From NCBI GenBank assembly GCA_963575745.1, contig CAUYUJ010020263.1, forward strand, positions 21,915-85,914: a stretch of 64,000 nt of DNA, given 5' to 3'. A program made the position numbers and the translations under genes. This document shows, one piece after another, positions 19,942-30,050 of the stretch. The stretch's first letter is position 1; each line of letters begins with the position of its first letter. The DNA comes from Prorocentrum cordatum. Lineage: Eukaryota; Sar; Dinophyceae; Prorocentrales; Prorocentraceae. The notes beneath the pieces are model-generated. The model saw only the letters and a program-made list of their open reading frames with translations. It was not told the DNA's origin and searched no databases.

Positions 19942-20272
19942 CACCGCGCACCAAACCACCCCAACCCAACCCGAGGGCCCCAATTCGCCCTTCATTCCCA
20001 GTGGGGGGGCGTCGAGGAACATTGGGAAATTACATGCGGAACCCCGTACCCCCTCCCAACCCGAAATTGGCGTCTTCGGATTACAGTCAACCCGCATAGT
20101 AAGGATGAGCGACTTTCCAAGGTTGCCCTTGCATCCTCCCCCTTGGGCCCATCCTTGGCGGCTTTCGCTGGCCGCGCCCCGCTCGCACACTGTCGACATG
20201 GCCTTCCGAGGTCCTTGCGTCCTCATCGTGCGTCCTCATGATGCGGGTTGACTGTAGGCTGGGGTAGTCCAG
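19941..20272 (+). mobile_element. F5 MITE, copy 2, interrupted by F4 at 20084-20254
   Basis: Left half identical in order to 17443-17540 (CCACCCCAACCCAACCCGAG...ACCCGAAATTGG.GTCTTCGG). After the F4 insert the tail GGCTGGGGTAGTCCAGT completes the right inverted end. Confidence 0.85.
20084..20254 (+). mobile_element. F4 MITE, copy 2, complete, with TA flanks
   Basis: CAGTCAACCCGCAT...ATGCGGGTTGACTG, 171 bases, TA at 20082-20083 and 20255-20256. Interior collinear with 9396-9757 minus its insert. Confidence 0.88.
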
Positions 20273-20276
20273 TCAC

Positions 20277-20455
20277 CATCAGCAGGTCCTTCTGCGTCCC
20301 ATTGCCCCTCAACCTCCCCAGATCCCCGACATCATGGTTTTTCATGACGTCGACCCCCAGAGGTCTCGACTCCTTCCCAGGGACCGGTTTTTCATCCCGA
20401 GTCGGTTTTTCACGGTCCCCAGGCCCGGACGGGCCCAAGCGAGGGGTGACGTAAC
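20277..20455 (+). mobile_element. F1 dispersed repeat, copy 3
   Basis: TCAGCAGGTCCTTCTGCGTC, CCATTGCCCCTCAACCTC, GACCCCCAGAGGTCTCGACT, CCAGGGACCGGTTTTTCAT, TCACGGTCCCCAGGCCCGG. Confidence 0.75.
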
Positions 20456-20544
20456 AAGCTCTCAACGCCAAGGCTCCCAGTACGAACGGTGGTGTGAGTG
20501 ATTTCGGTCAAGTTGTTGAAGCGCTCTTTCCGTTTCCGTGCCGG

Positions 20545-21592
20545 CCCAGGTCTAACAGCCCCGCAGGTCCCACAGGTTTCGCAGGTCTCTCAGTGGTCAC
20601 ACAAGTCCCATGCGTCCCACAGCTCCCACAAGGCCCACAGGTCTCGCATATATCGCAGGTCGCGCAGGTCTAACAGTTCCACATGCCCCACAGGTCCCAC
20701 AGGCCTCGCAGGTCTCTCTGGTTTCGCAGGTCCCATTGGTCCCACAGTTCCCGCAGTTCCCACAGGTCCCACGGGTCCCGTAAGCCCCCCAAGTTCCACA
20801 GCTGTCGCAAGCCACATATCTCACAGGTCCCGTAGGTCCAACAAGTCTTGCAAGCGCCGCAGGCCTCGCAAGTCTGGCAGGTCTCGTAGGCCCCCCAAGC
20901 CCAACACGGCAGGTCCCACAGGTTCCACATGTCCCACCGCTCCCACAACGCCCACAGGTCCCACAGGCCCCGCAGGTCTTGCAGGTCTCGTTGATCCTGC
21001 AGCCCCTTCAGGTCTCACAGCGCCCACATGCCCCACAGGTCCCACAGTTCCAAGAAGTCTCGCAGGCCCCGCAATTCTCACAGTTCCATCTGATCTTACA
21101 GAACACGCATGTCCTACACGTCCCCCAGGTCCCACAGTTCCCACAGGTCCCACAGGTCTCACAGGTCCCACAGTCACGGGTCCCACACGTCCGATGGGCC
21201 CCACCGGTCCCACAGGTCCCACATGCCCCACAGGCCCCACAAGTCTCACAGGTTTCTCACAGGTCCAATAGGCCCCACAGGTCCCGCATTTCCCACATAT
21301 AGCACAAATCCCACAGGTCTCGCAGGTCCCTTTGGTCCCGCAGGTCCCACAAGTCCAGGTCCCACAGGTCCCACAGCTCCAACGGGGCTCGTTGGTCCCG
21401 GAGGTCCGACGAGTCCCAGAGGTCTGACAGGCCCCGGAGGGCTCGCGGGTCTCGTAAGTCCCGCGGGTCCCACAGGTCCCGCAGGTCCCGCAGGTCTCGC
21501 AGGTTTCGCAGGCTGCACAGCTCCAGATGGTCTAGCAGGCCTCGATGGCCCCACATGTCCTGCAGGTCCCACGGGTCTCTCATGTCACCTGT
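20545..21592 (+). repeat. degenerate 9-base repeat (CACAGGTCC), collagen-like when translated
   Basis: About 1.05 kb of GGTCCCACA-type nonamers. Because the unit is 9 bases, long Gly-X-Y frames ([10 protein letters not shown] type) appear on both strands. It ends 14 bases before the SL relic of the acyltransferase gene. I treat it as a minisatellite. A real collagen-like exon cannot be excluded, but opposite strands and shifted frames give equally good repeats. Confidence 0.75.
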
Positions 21593-21605
21593 GCTGCTAT
21601 CTGTC

Positions 21606-21621
21606 GCCATTTTGGCTCAAG
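21606..21621 (+). repeat. spliced-leader relic upstream of the acyltransferase gene
   Basis: Exact GCCATTTTGGCTCAAG, 59 bases before the ATG at 21681. It marks where the trans-spliced mRNA 5' end would lie if the locus is a retrocopy. Confidence 0.85.
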
Positions 21622-21680
21622 GCCTTTGGAGTTGAGACTCTGCTTCGCTGTGTGGCGTGCCCAGCAGCCTCCAGGGCAGG

Positions 21681-24099
21681 ATGGGAAGCTGCGTCGAAGC
21701 CTTCATTCCGCACTGCGATCGTGTGGACGATGTGGGCAATGAGCACGTTGTCGAGAACGACCCCTTGATCACAGCTAAAGACAGCGAGACGCTAGCTCAT
21801 ATAGGATACCGTTCAGACGTGGATGGACTGCGAGCCGTCGCTGTGCTGAGCGTCATCGCCTACCACATGAACGCAGGATGGCTGCCAGGAGGCTATTCTG
21901 GAGTCGACATTTTTTTTGTGATTTCTGGATATGTTGTGACCGCGTCTCTGCTCAGTCACTCGTGCGGCAGCCGTTCGGAGTTCTTCTGTGGGTTCTACGC
22001 CCGCAGGGTCAAAAGGCTGACCCCAGCGCTGCTAATTTCCATGGCGTCCTGTGGACTCTACATCGCTATCATGGTACCGCCTATGACTCCTCACCTGGAA
22101 GACAACTTCGCAGCCGCCGCCATTGCACTTTGCGGCGCTTCCAATTTTTTTTTTTGCGTGGCTCTCCCAGCAGACTGGCGACGGCTACTGGGACGAGATG
22201 ACGGGGCAGAGCAGGAACGCCGCCAATCCATTCGTGCACACTTGGTCTCTTGGCATAGAGGAGCACTTCTACCTGTTGTTTCCTGTTCTCGTCTTGCTCG
22301 CGCACGGCCGCCGAGTTGTTGCCTCGGCTGGCTGCCGTCCGCCATGGCCGGCCTCCCTTATCATCTTTGGAGCGTTCGCTGCTCTTTCCGGGTGTGCATC
22401 GCGGGTGATGACCGTGCACGCGCCAGACATGGCCTTTTATTTGCTGCCCGCGCGTTTTTGGGAACTGGCGGTCGGTGCCATCCTTGCCGACGCCCACGCT
22501 GCTGGGAGGCTGGACATGACAGCGGACGGGAGAAGCGCAGCAGTGGTGGGGGCTCAGGACCTGGTGGCCACACTGCTAATAGCCTCGAGCCTAGTGCTTG
22601 ACACGGTCAGCGTGGGCTTCCCCTTTCCCGGCGCGCTGCTTCCCGTTGCGGGCGCCGCCTGCGTCATCGTGGCAGGGCGGTCCGAGTCGAGCGCCCTGAG
22701 ACGCGTCCTGGGGCAGGAGCTGCCAGTGTACATCGGCAAGCTGTCCTATCCTCTCTACCTGTGGCACTGGCCTGTGCTCAAGCTCGCTGATGGGACTGTG
22801 GTGGAAGATCTGCCCGTCGCCTGGAGGTACTTCCTGCTGCTCTCAGTCATGCTCGCGCTGGCCTCGGCGACGTACCACGTTGTGGAGGGGCCTTTCCGGT
22901 CCTGGCGGCCCCGGGCCCACTGGCACGCGTTCGCCGTGCTGCTGCCCGCCGCTGTCGTGTTGGCGGGTTGCATGCTCGCACTTCGCGGCCCGCTGTTCGG
23001 CAAGCTGAGCGTGTCGGCAGGAAACTCATTGATCCCCTCCGCAGCCACGGAGTCGACCTCGAGCAGCCCAGGGGACGACGACCTCGAGCACCCCGCCCCC
23101 ACGAGCCATGCCCTGGCCTTGACAGGTTGCGCGTGCGGCAGGGTTCCTGAATTCACGCATGCGCCAGCGACTGCTAACGATGGCAGGCATGGCCAGCCAT
23201 GCTGCTTGGACATGAGCGGTGGCACTGAGCTGGACAAGAGCTGCTGGGCCGTCTATTATCGCTGCAGCGGCGGTGAATGGTGCGACGGCGAGTGCGAGCT
23301 TCAAAAGAAAAATTGCACGCAGGAAAAGCGCATGGACGAAGCACTGACCGAGCTCTTCGACAGACAGAAGCGGCAGTGCTTATCGCCAGCGACAGGATCA
23401 CAGAGGAAGCCCACGCTCTTCTTATTGGGTGACTCGCACGCGCTCTTCTTCAAGCATGCTCTAACGCAGGCAGTGGGCGGCAGATTTGATGTGCGTTCGT
23501 GGGCGAGCGTCCACTTCATCGATGGCTTTTGGGAATCCAAACTTGATCCCGTCAGAGGATATCCAAGTAAAAGGTATCATTCCGAGCTTCGGGAGCTGAT
23601 CGCAGACCATCTGGTGCCTGGCGACATCGTGGCCATCGGCCTATACATAGATGGGCCTCTCGGCTTACACGTTGACATTGTTACGTCCTTCCTGAACGAT
23701 TGGGTAACAATTGCCGACAATAAGAGTGCCAGAGTCCTCATGCTTGGGGATCATCACTCGTACAGGAAATACTGGCCAGATGTCCCCACGAAGTGCGGTA
23801 ATAATGGGTTGCCAGCGGATCTGCGCAGTCATTGCTTCCCTAACAGGCAGGACGTGATGAACTCGACGATCACCTTGAGGCTTCGGGAGTTGCAGAGGAC
23901 TTCCAGCTTGTTGCTCTTTGAGTACAGGGACCTCTTCTGTCATGGGGACATCTGCATGCCATTCATTCCTGGCAGCAACGTCATGGCGTACGAGGATGCC
24001 AGTCACCTGACGCCAGCTGGCTCCCGGTACGTGGCGCCCTTCCTCTGCGAGTTCTTGAAGAAGCATGGGCTCCTTCAGAACGGCAGCGGTACACGGTAG
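21681..24099 (+). CDS. membrane acyltransferase (AT3) fused to SGNH hydrolase domain; one frame break in a T11 run
   Basis: Membrane O-acyltransferase, expected to move acetyl or another short acyl group onto glycan-like substrates. Residues ~40-400 form an acyltransferase-3 domain: [20 protein letters not shown] (the conserved His), [44 protein letters not shown] and [13 protein letters not shown], with about ten membrane helices. The C-terminal ~330 residues form an SGNH esterase domain with block [13 protein letters not shown] and the late [13 protein letters not shown], so Ser, Asp and His are all kept. The frame shifts once, in the eleven T at 22145-22155; ten T would give a continuous ~805-residue protein with ASNFFFAWL across the joint. 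I chose the start as the first ATG after the SL relic. No introns. Such fusions are common in bacteria. Both domains look intact apart from the one-base break. Confidence 0.88.
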
Positions 24100-25145
24100 A
24101 CGCGTACCAGACAGGGTGGAAGCAGCTCTAAGAGTGCCGCCACGTGTCTCGCTTGCGTCGCTCCCCGCTCTCCTCTGCCTCGCCCGCCTCCCCCCCCCTC
24201 TCTCTCACGAGCTGCGCAGCTACCCCTCGCACATCGTTGGGGACAGAGGCCGCGACGACGGTCCCCCGAGGCGCTGTGCGACTCTCCGTCTTTCTCTGCG
24301 CGCCGCCACGCGCGTGGTCAGCATGTTTCGCCCAGTTGCCGCTGCGCCGTCAGGGCGCGGCTTCGTTCGTTCGTTTGTTCGCGGCGCACGCTGGCGGCGA
24401 CGTGTTCGTTGGCCAAAGGACGCCAGGGGCGCGCCGGCGTCTCCCGCAAGAGCTCCATCAGATCTTTCCCCCGCAGACACTCGATCAGTCTCTCGGCCGC
24501 CAGAGAGGGGGAGAGGCACGACTGTAGACAGGTTGCGTTCCCTATTCCCTCCGAGCCGCCCTTTCCAGATTGGCGGCGGGTGCCGAATGGTACCCGTTTC
24601 CTCTCCTGGCTAGTCTTGCGATGTCTCAATCTGTGCCCCCTGTCCAGGGTTCGGGGCAAATGTTAGCGTTACAGCGGAGCACAAAGCAAAACATTGAAAG
24701 TTAGAAGAACCGTTTTATCAATGCACGGTTTGATATCAAGTTTTATCAAGTTTTAAGAGGCTTGTCTTCCTTTATTCATCAGGACTGTAGAACAGGGCGG
24801 GTATCCCTCCGCTGCGCTGGTCTTGAGATGGGCGCGATGAGAAGCGGGAGGAGTCTGCCGAGTCACAATGACGAACACACGAAAAAATGCCCCCTTTGCT
24901 GCTATCAGGGTGCTTTGCTAGGGTAAGTTTTGAAGTACTTGGCGCACGTAATTGCTTGAGCTGCGCGCAGTGCCGAATGGGCCATGAGCGCAAGTGGGAA
25001 ACGCTGCCCCACGAATGAGGAATTTCGCCCGTCTCGGATTTGTTAGGTGACCTTTCGGAGGCGGTAGTTTCCATCGTGGTCCGATCGGATTCGTGTTTTT
25101 AGAGAGGCCTCCGCCTCCTTCTCACCTTCCGCCTCCTCCCTTGGC
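24100..25145. other. 3' flank and spacer of the acyltransferase gene
   Basis: About 1 kb with no gene, RNA or repeat family recognised. AT content rises near 24670-24780. No poly-A tract marks the end of a retrocopy. Confidence 0.45.
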
Positions 25146-25149
25146 TTTC

Positions 25150-25435
25150 CTTGTATACAGACATCCACAACACTCATGCTCAGACACATTCGTGCTCCAG
25201 TCACACTCACACTCAGACTCACTCACACTCGACAGTCTTCCCATGGTCAGACTCACTCGCACTTAGATTCACTTACGCGCAGACTTTGTTACGCACAGGC
25301 CACTCGCTTTCATATGCACTCATACTCAGACTCAATGGTATCACTCATGTTCAGTGATATTTAGATCCACCTGCACTTATACTCACTGACACTCAGACCC
25401 ATTTGCACTTATACTCACTGGCACTCACGCAGGTG
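25150..25435 (+). repeat. degenerate CACTCA hexamer repeat
   Basis: CACTCA, ACTCAC and CAGACTCA words repeated irregularly over ~285 bases. Confidence 0.8.
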
Positions 25436-25800
25436 ATGACTTCGCGCGGGCTCCCGCGAGAGACGAGGGGACAGACGAACAGCGTCAGGCAACGCTACTT
25501 CGACGTCCGGAACATGCACGTGCTCGGGGTGCTTGCAACGATTGTTGACGCAACTGGCGTGTCCTTGTCCTGCCTGCCGCAGAGGAATAGGATGCCCAAA
25601 CACGGCGCGCCATCGATGTTGGACCTCATTCTCGGCGACGACTCTCTGATCGGGCAGTTTACTGAGTGGACGCTTCACTTGCTGGACTCGTGGAAGGCCG
25701 GCGACGCGAGGAGGAGGCTGCGGTCGATGCCCCACTGGTTGACCAGCAATTTCCGAGATGGGCTCGGGGCCAGATCTTGTCTTGAGCTCCAGCACGTCCA
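25436..25800 (+). CDS. possible exon, unrecognised, cut by an F8 MITE
   Basis: After CACGCAG at 25429-25435, a plausible splice acceptor, a frame reads like normal protein for about 120 residues: LGVLATIVDATGVSLSCLPQ, then MLDLILGDDSLIGQFTEWTL and LRSMPHWLTSNFRDGLG. Composition changes abruptly at 25802, where the F8 element begins and the frame turns basic. No domain recognised. It is either a partial gene interrupted by F8 or a retrocopy fragment; no start can be supported. Confidence 0.35.
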
Positions 25801-25801
25801 T

Positions 25802-25993
25802 AGGGCCAGACGAAAGGGGGGGGGATGCGGAAATGGGGGATTACGACATCTGCTGCATGCAGCTGGTTTCAGCCCCACCGAGGGGCCCATTCCTCGATGC
25901 TCGGCCGCCTCCGGCGCCGGGAGGCGCCGGGAAAGTCAGCTACGTGAGCTGATTCCCCCCCCCCCTTGGCTATCCCCCCTTTCGCCCGGACCG
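25802..25993 (+). mobile_element. F8 MITE, copy 2
   Basis: GGGCCAGACGAAAGGGGGG...CCCCCTTTCGCCCGGACC ends, interior collinear with 10616-10816, including GGCGCCGGGAGGCGCC. Confidence 0.8.
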
Positions 25994-26354
25994 AGTCCAG
26001 GAGGGAACCGAGCTCAGGTCAGCACACTGCTCTGCGCCCGCTTCCCCGCGAGCGGTCCAGCGAGGGCGAGGGGCACGCCGCGCGGCCAGGGCCGTCCTCC
26101 GTGAGGCAGAGAAGGCGGATGCGTGCACGAGGGGGTTGGCTTCAATCGGGTATAGCCAGGACCCCAGGCAAGGGGACCCGGTCAGTAGCAGGGCCCTGGG
26201 GCCCCTAAATTGGCCAGAGTCACTAAACCAGGTCTGCCGTAGCTGGTGTTCTTTCGGGTGACGACAGTTCCGGGTAGAACGGGCGGGGGGGGCGTTCCCC
26301 AGTGCACATCAGTAAACCAGGTCCCACTAAACCCAGTTCTGCCAATGTCCGACG
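25994..26354. other. unassigned spacer
   Basis: Contains two similar TAAACCAGGTC words (26225, 26312). No gene seen. Confidence 0.4.
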
Positions 26355-26515
26355 TATGTCGGGCGTGTCCCTCTACAGGAGGACTATTCCAAAATACTTT
26401 TTAACAAATTGTCTGGGGACCCTTTTTCGATATTTTTCAAATTCTTCTGAGCATTTTCTGACTATTTTTAATTTGTCGTCCAAGCTCCGCCTGTAGGAGG
26501 ACATGCCCGACTTAA
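26355..26515 (+). mobile_element. F7 MITE, copy 2
   Basis: ATGTCGGGCGTGTCCCTCTACAGG on the left is inverted as CCTGTAGGAGGACATGCCCGAC on the right; AT-rich core. Confidence 0.85.
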
Positions 26516-26639
26516 GGTTGGCGAAGCTCTACAGTTCGGCGGAAGGGAGGATGTCTACCCTGTGCATGGCCACATTGTCGAACGGCTTTAGGGTCGTTTG
26601 CTTGCGGCGCCGGCATAATAAATCATAGCCGGAGTGCAG

Positions 26640-29600
26640 TATCACCAAACAGGGTTTTCAGACCCACTGCGGTTTCCAAGGTCGATTGCGTGCCCGTCCA
26701 GTGCGGGCTGGCATGGCATGTTAAAACATGCCTCCTCCTCCTCCTCCTCCTCCTCCTCCTCCTCCACCTCCTCTTCATCCCGAACGGCATCTCGGAGCCC
26801 AGAGTTGCGAGGATGCCTCCAGCGTAACGGGCTGGACCACCTCGCGCGCGGCATTTCGGACCCCAGAGTTGCGACGATGTCTCGGGCGAAACGTGCTGCG
26901 AGGAAGTCTCAGGCGAAACGGGCCGGACCACCTCGAGCGCGGCGTCTCAGAGCTCCGAGTTGCGGGGGCCTCCTGGGGCCTCGTGGGACCTCCTGGTGAC
27001 CTCCTGGGGCTTCCTCCTGGGCCTCCTGTGGCCTCCTGGACCCCACCTGGGGCTTCCTGAAGCCTCTTGGGGCTCCCAGGGGGGGATATCTAACATGTGG
27101 CCGTCGGGGCCCCCCAAAATGAGGGGGGGGGGGGGCACAAGAGCAGGAAAAATCAACGAATCGGCACCGGATGTGTATTAACTTGACACGTTCTGATAGG
27201 GGGCCTCCTGGGACCTCCTGGGAGCCTCCTGTGAATATCCTGCTCCCCCCTGGGGCCTGTCCTGGGCGTCCTGCGGCCACCTGAAGCTCTCTTGGGCCTC
27301 CTGGGGCTCCAAGGGTCCCAGGGAGGAATATGTAACATGTGGTCTTCTGGGCGCCCAGGCTGGACCACCTCTTGCGCAGCATCTGAGAGCTCAGAGTTGA
27401 GAGAATGTCTTGTGCGAAACGGGCCGGACCACCTTGCGCACGGCATCTCAGAGCTCAGAGTTGCGAGGATGTCTCAGGCGAGATGGGCCAGACCACCTCG
27501 CGCAGGGCATCTCGGAGCCCAGAGTTGCGAGGATGTCTCAGGCGTAACGGGCTGGACCACCTCGCGCGCGGCATTTCGGACCCCAGAGTTGCGACGATGT
27601 CTCGGGCGAAACGTGCTGCGAGGAAGTCTCAGGCGAAACGGGCTGGACCACCTCCCGCGCGGCGTCTCAGAGCTCCGAGTTGCGGGGGCCTCCTGGGGCC
27701 TCCTGGGGCCTCGTGGGACCTCCTGGTGACATCCTGGGGCTTCCTCCTGGGCCTCCTGTGGTCTCCTGGACCCCACCTGGGGCTTCCTGAAGCCTCTTGG
27801 GGCGCCCAGGGGGGGGATATCTAACATGTGGCCGTCGGGGCTCCCCAAAATGAGGGGGGGGGGGGGGCGCAAGAGCAGGAAAGATCAACGAATCGACACC
27901 GGATGTGTATTATTTTGACACGTTCTGATAGGGGGCCTCCTGGGAGCCTCCTGGGAATCTCCTGCTCCCCCCTGGGGCCTGTCCTGGGCGTCCTGCGGCC
28001 TCCTGGAGCTCTCTTGGGCCTCCTGGGGCTCCAAGGGTCCCAGGGAGGATATGTAACATGTTGTCTTCTGGGCGCCCAGGCTGGACCACCTCTTGCGCAG
28101 CATCTGAGAGCTCAGAGTTGCGAGAGTGTCTTGTGCGAAACGGGCTGGACCACCTTGCGCACGGCATCTCAGAGCTGAGGATGTCTCAGGCGAGATGGGC
28201 CGGACTACCTCGCGCAGGGCATCTTGGAGCCCAGAGTTGCGAGGATCTCTCAGGCGAAACGGGCTGGACCACCTCCCGCGCGGCATCTCGGACCCCAGAG
28301 TTGCGACGATGTCTCGGGCGAAACGTGCTGCGAGGAAGTCTCAGGCGAAACGGGCCGGACCACCTCGAGCGCGGCGTCTCAGAGTTCCGAGTTGCGTGGG
28401 CCTTCTGGGGCCTCGTGGGACCTCCTGGTGACCTCCTGGGGCTTCCTCCTGGGCCTCCTGTGGTCTCCTGGACCCCACCTGGGGCTTCCTGAAGCCTCTT
28501 GGGGCTCCCAGGGGGGTATCTAACATGTGGCCGTCGGGGCCCCCCCACATGAGGGGGGCCACAAGAGCAGGAAAAATCAACGAATCGGCACCGGATGTGT
28601 ATTAACTTGACACGTTCTGATAGGGGGCCTCCTGGGAGCCTCCTGAGAATCTCCTGCTCCCCCCTGGGGCCTGTCCTGCGGGTCCTGCGGCTTCCTGAAG
28701 CTCTCTGGGGCCTTCTGGGGCTCCCAGGGTCCCAGGGAGGATATGTAACATGTGGTCTTCTGGGCCCCCAGGCTGGACCACCTCTTGCGCGGCATCTGGG
28801 AGCTCAGAGTTGCGAGAATGTCTTGCGCGAAACAAGCCGGACCACCTTGCGCACGGCATCTCAGAGCTCAGAGTTGCAAGGATGTCTCAGGCGAGACGGG
28901 CCGGTGTCTCGGGCGAAACGTGCTGCGAGGAAGTCTCAGGCGAAACGGGCTGGACCACCTCCCGCGCTGCGTCTCAGAGCTCCGAGTTGCGGGGGCCTCT
29001 TGGGGCCTTCTGGGGCCTCCTGGGGACCTCCTGGGGCTTCCTCCTGGGCCTCCTGTGGTCTCCTGAACTCCACCTGGGGTTTCCTGAAGCCTCTTGGGGC
29101 TCCCAGGGATATCTAACCTGTGGCCGCTTGGGCCCCTCAAAATGGAGGGGGGGGCACAAGAGCAGGAAAAATCAACGAATCGACACCGGATGTGTATTAT
29201 TTTGACACGTTCTGATAAGGGGGCCTCCTGGGGCCTCCTGGGAGCCTCCTGGGAATCTCCTGCTCCCCCCTGGGGCCTGTCCTGGGCGTCCTGCGGCCTC
29301 CTGGAGCTCTCTGGGGCCTCCTGGGGCTCCCAGGGTCCCAGGGAGGATATGTAACATGTGGTCTTCTGGGCCCCACCTCTTGCGCGGCATCTGGAAGCTC
29401 AGAGTTGCGAGAATGTCTTGTGCGAAACGGGCCGGACCACCTTGCGCACGGCATCTCAGGGCTCAGAGTTGCGAGAATGTCTTGTGCGAAACGGGCTGGA
29501 CCACCTCGCGCAGGGCATCTCAGAGCTCAGACATTCGAGGATGTCTCAGGCGGGCTCCCAGGGTCCCAGGGAGGATATGTAACATGTGATCTTCTGGGCC

Positions 29601-29645
29601 CCCAGGCTGGACCACCTCTTGCGCGGCATCTGGGAGCTCAGAGTT
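26640..29645 (+). repeat. higher-order satellite: four ~600-730-base units with ~63-base sub-repeats
   Basis: Each unit has four blocks: several ~63-base sub-repeats (TCTCAGGCGAAACGGGCTGG ... GAGCTCAGAGTTGCGAGGATG); a CCTCCTGGG-rich block; a landmark with AACATGTGGCCGTCGGGG, a poly-G run, AATCAACGAATCG and GACACGTTCTGATA; and a second CCTCCTGG block with GATATGTAACATGTGG. The GACACGTTCTGATA landmark falls at 27185, 27917, 28609 and 29203 (732, 692 and 594 apart). Variants alternate between units (see findings). Short open frames here are not genes. Confidence 0.92.
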
Positions 29646-29649
29646 GCTA

Positions 29650-29745
29650 GAAAAACTTCCCGTCGTGATTTTTTCAGGGCTCAAGGGGGTCTGAGTAGGT
29701 AGTGAGTATCAGCAGGTCCTTCTGCGTCCCGTTGCCCCTCAACCT
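29650..29745 (+). mobile_element. F1 dispersed repeat, copy 4, 3' part only
   Basis: CTTCCCGTCGTGATTTTTTC, GGGGGTCTGAGTAGGTAG, TATCAGCAGGTCCTTCTGCG, TTGCCCCTCAACCT. It starts inside the satellite end at 29650. Confidence 0.7.
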
Positions 29746-29878
29746 ATGCGTGTGCGTCGCCCCCCCAGGGGCGACGCGCGTACCGAGAAATCATATAGTG
29801 TATGCGTCGTGGCCGGCGCATGTACTACAAGATGGGTATATTATATGTTCGGGTCGGACGCACGTCTCCGAGTAGGGC
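29744..29878 (+). mobile_element. F9 dispersed repeat, copy 2
   Basis: GTCGCCCCCCCAGGGGCGAC, GTGTATGCGTCGTGG, ACTACAAGATGGGTATA, GTTCGGGTCGGACGC. Order as in 58281-58437. Confidence 0.65.
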
Positions 29879-29896
29879 ACAAAGTACTAGTATGTC

Positions 29897-29972
29897 CTTG
29901 TGGCGCGCTCCGCGCGCCAGGGACGGGGGTCCAGCGCGGATCCAAGAAACCCGCGCGGTGCACCAACATTTT
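29897..29972 (+). mobile_element. F2 element, right half only
   Basis: GGCGCGCTCCGCGCGCCAGG, GGGGGTCCAGCGC, GATCCAAGAAACCCGCGCGG. It runs straight into (TTG)n. Confidence 0.7.
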
Positions 29973-29977
29973 TTGTT

Positions 29978-30049
<72 letters not shown>

Positions 30050-30050
30050 G
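29973..30050 (+). repeat. (TTG)n microsatellite, left border of the 770-base array
   Basis: About 25 TTG units. Confidence 0.95.

Noticed and set aside
20498-21768. Collagen-like gene
   Set aside because: Gly-X-Y appears on both strands because the repeat unit is nine bases; frames break repeatedly.
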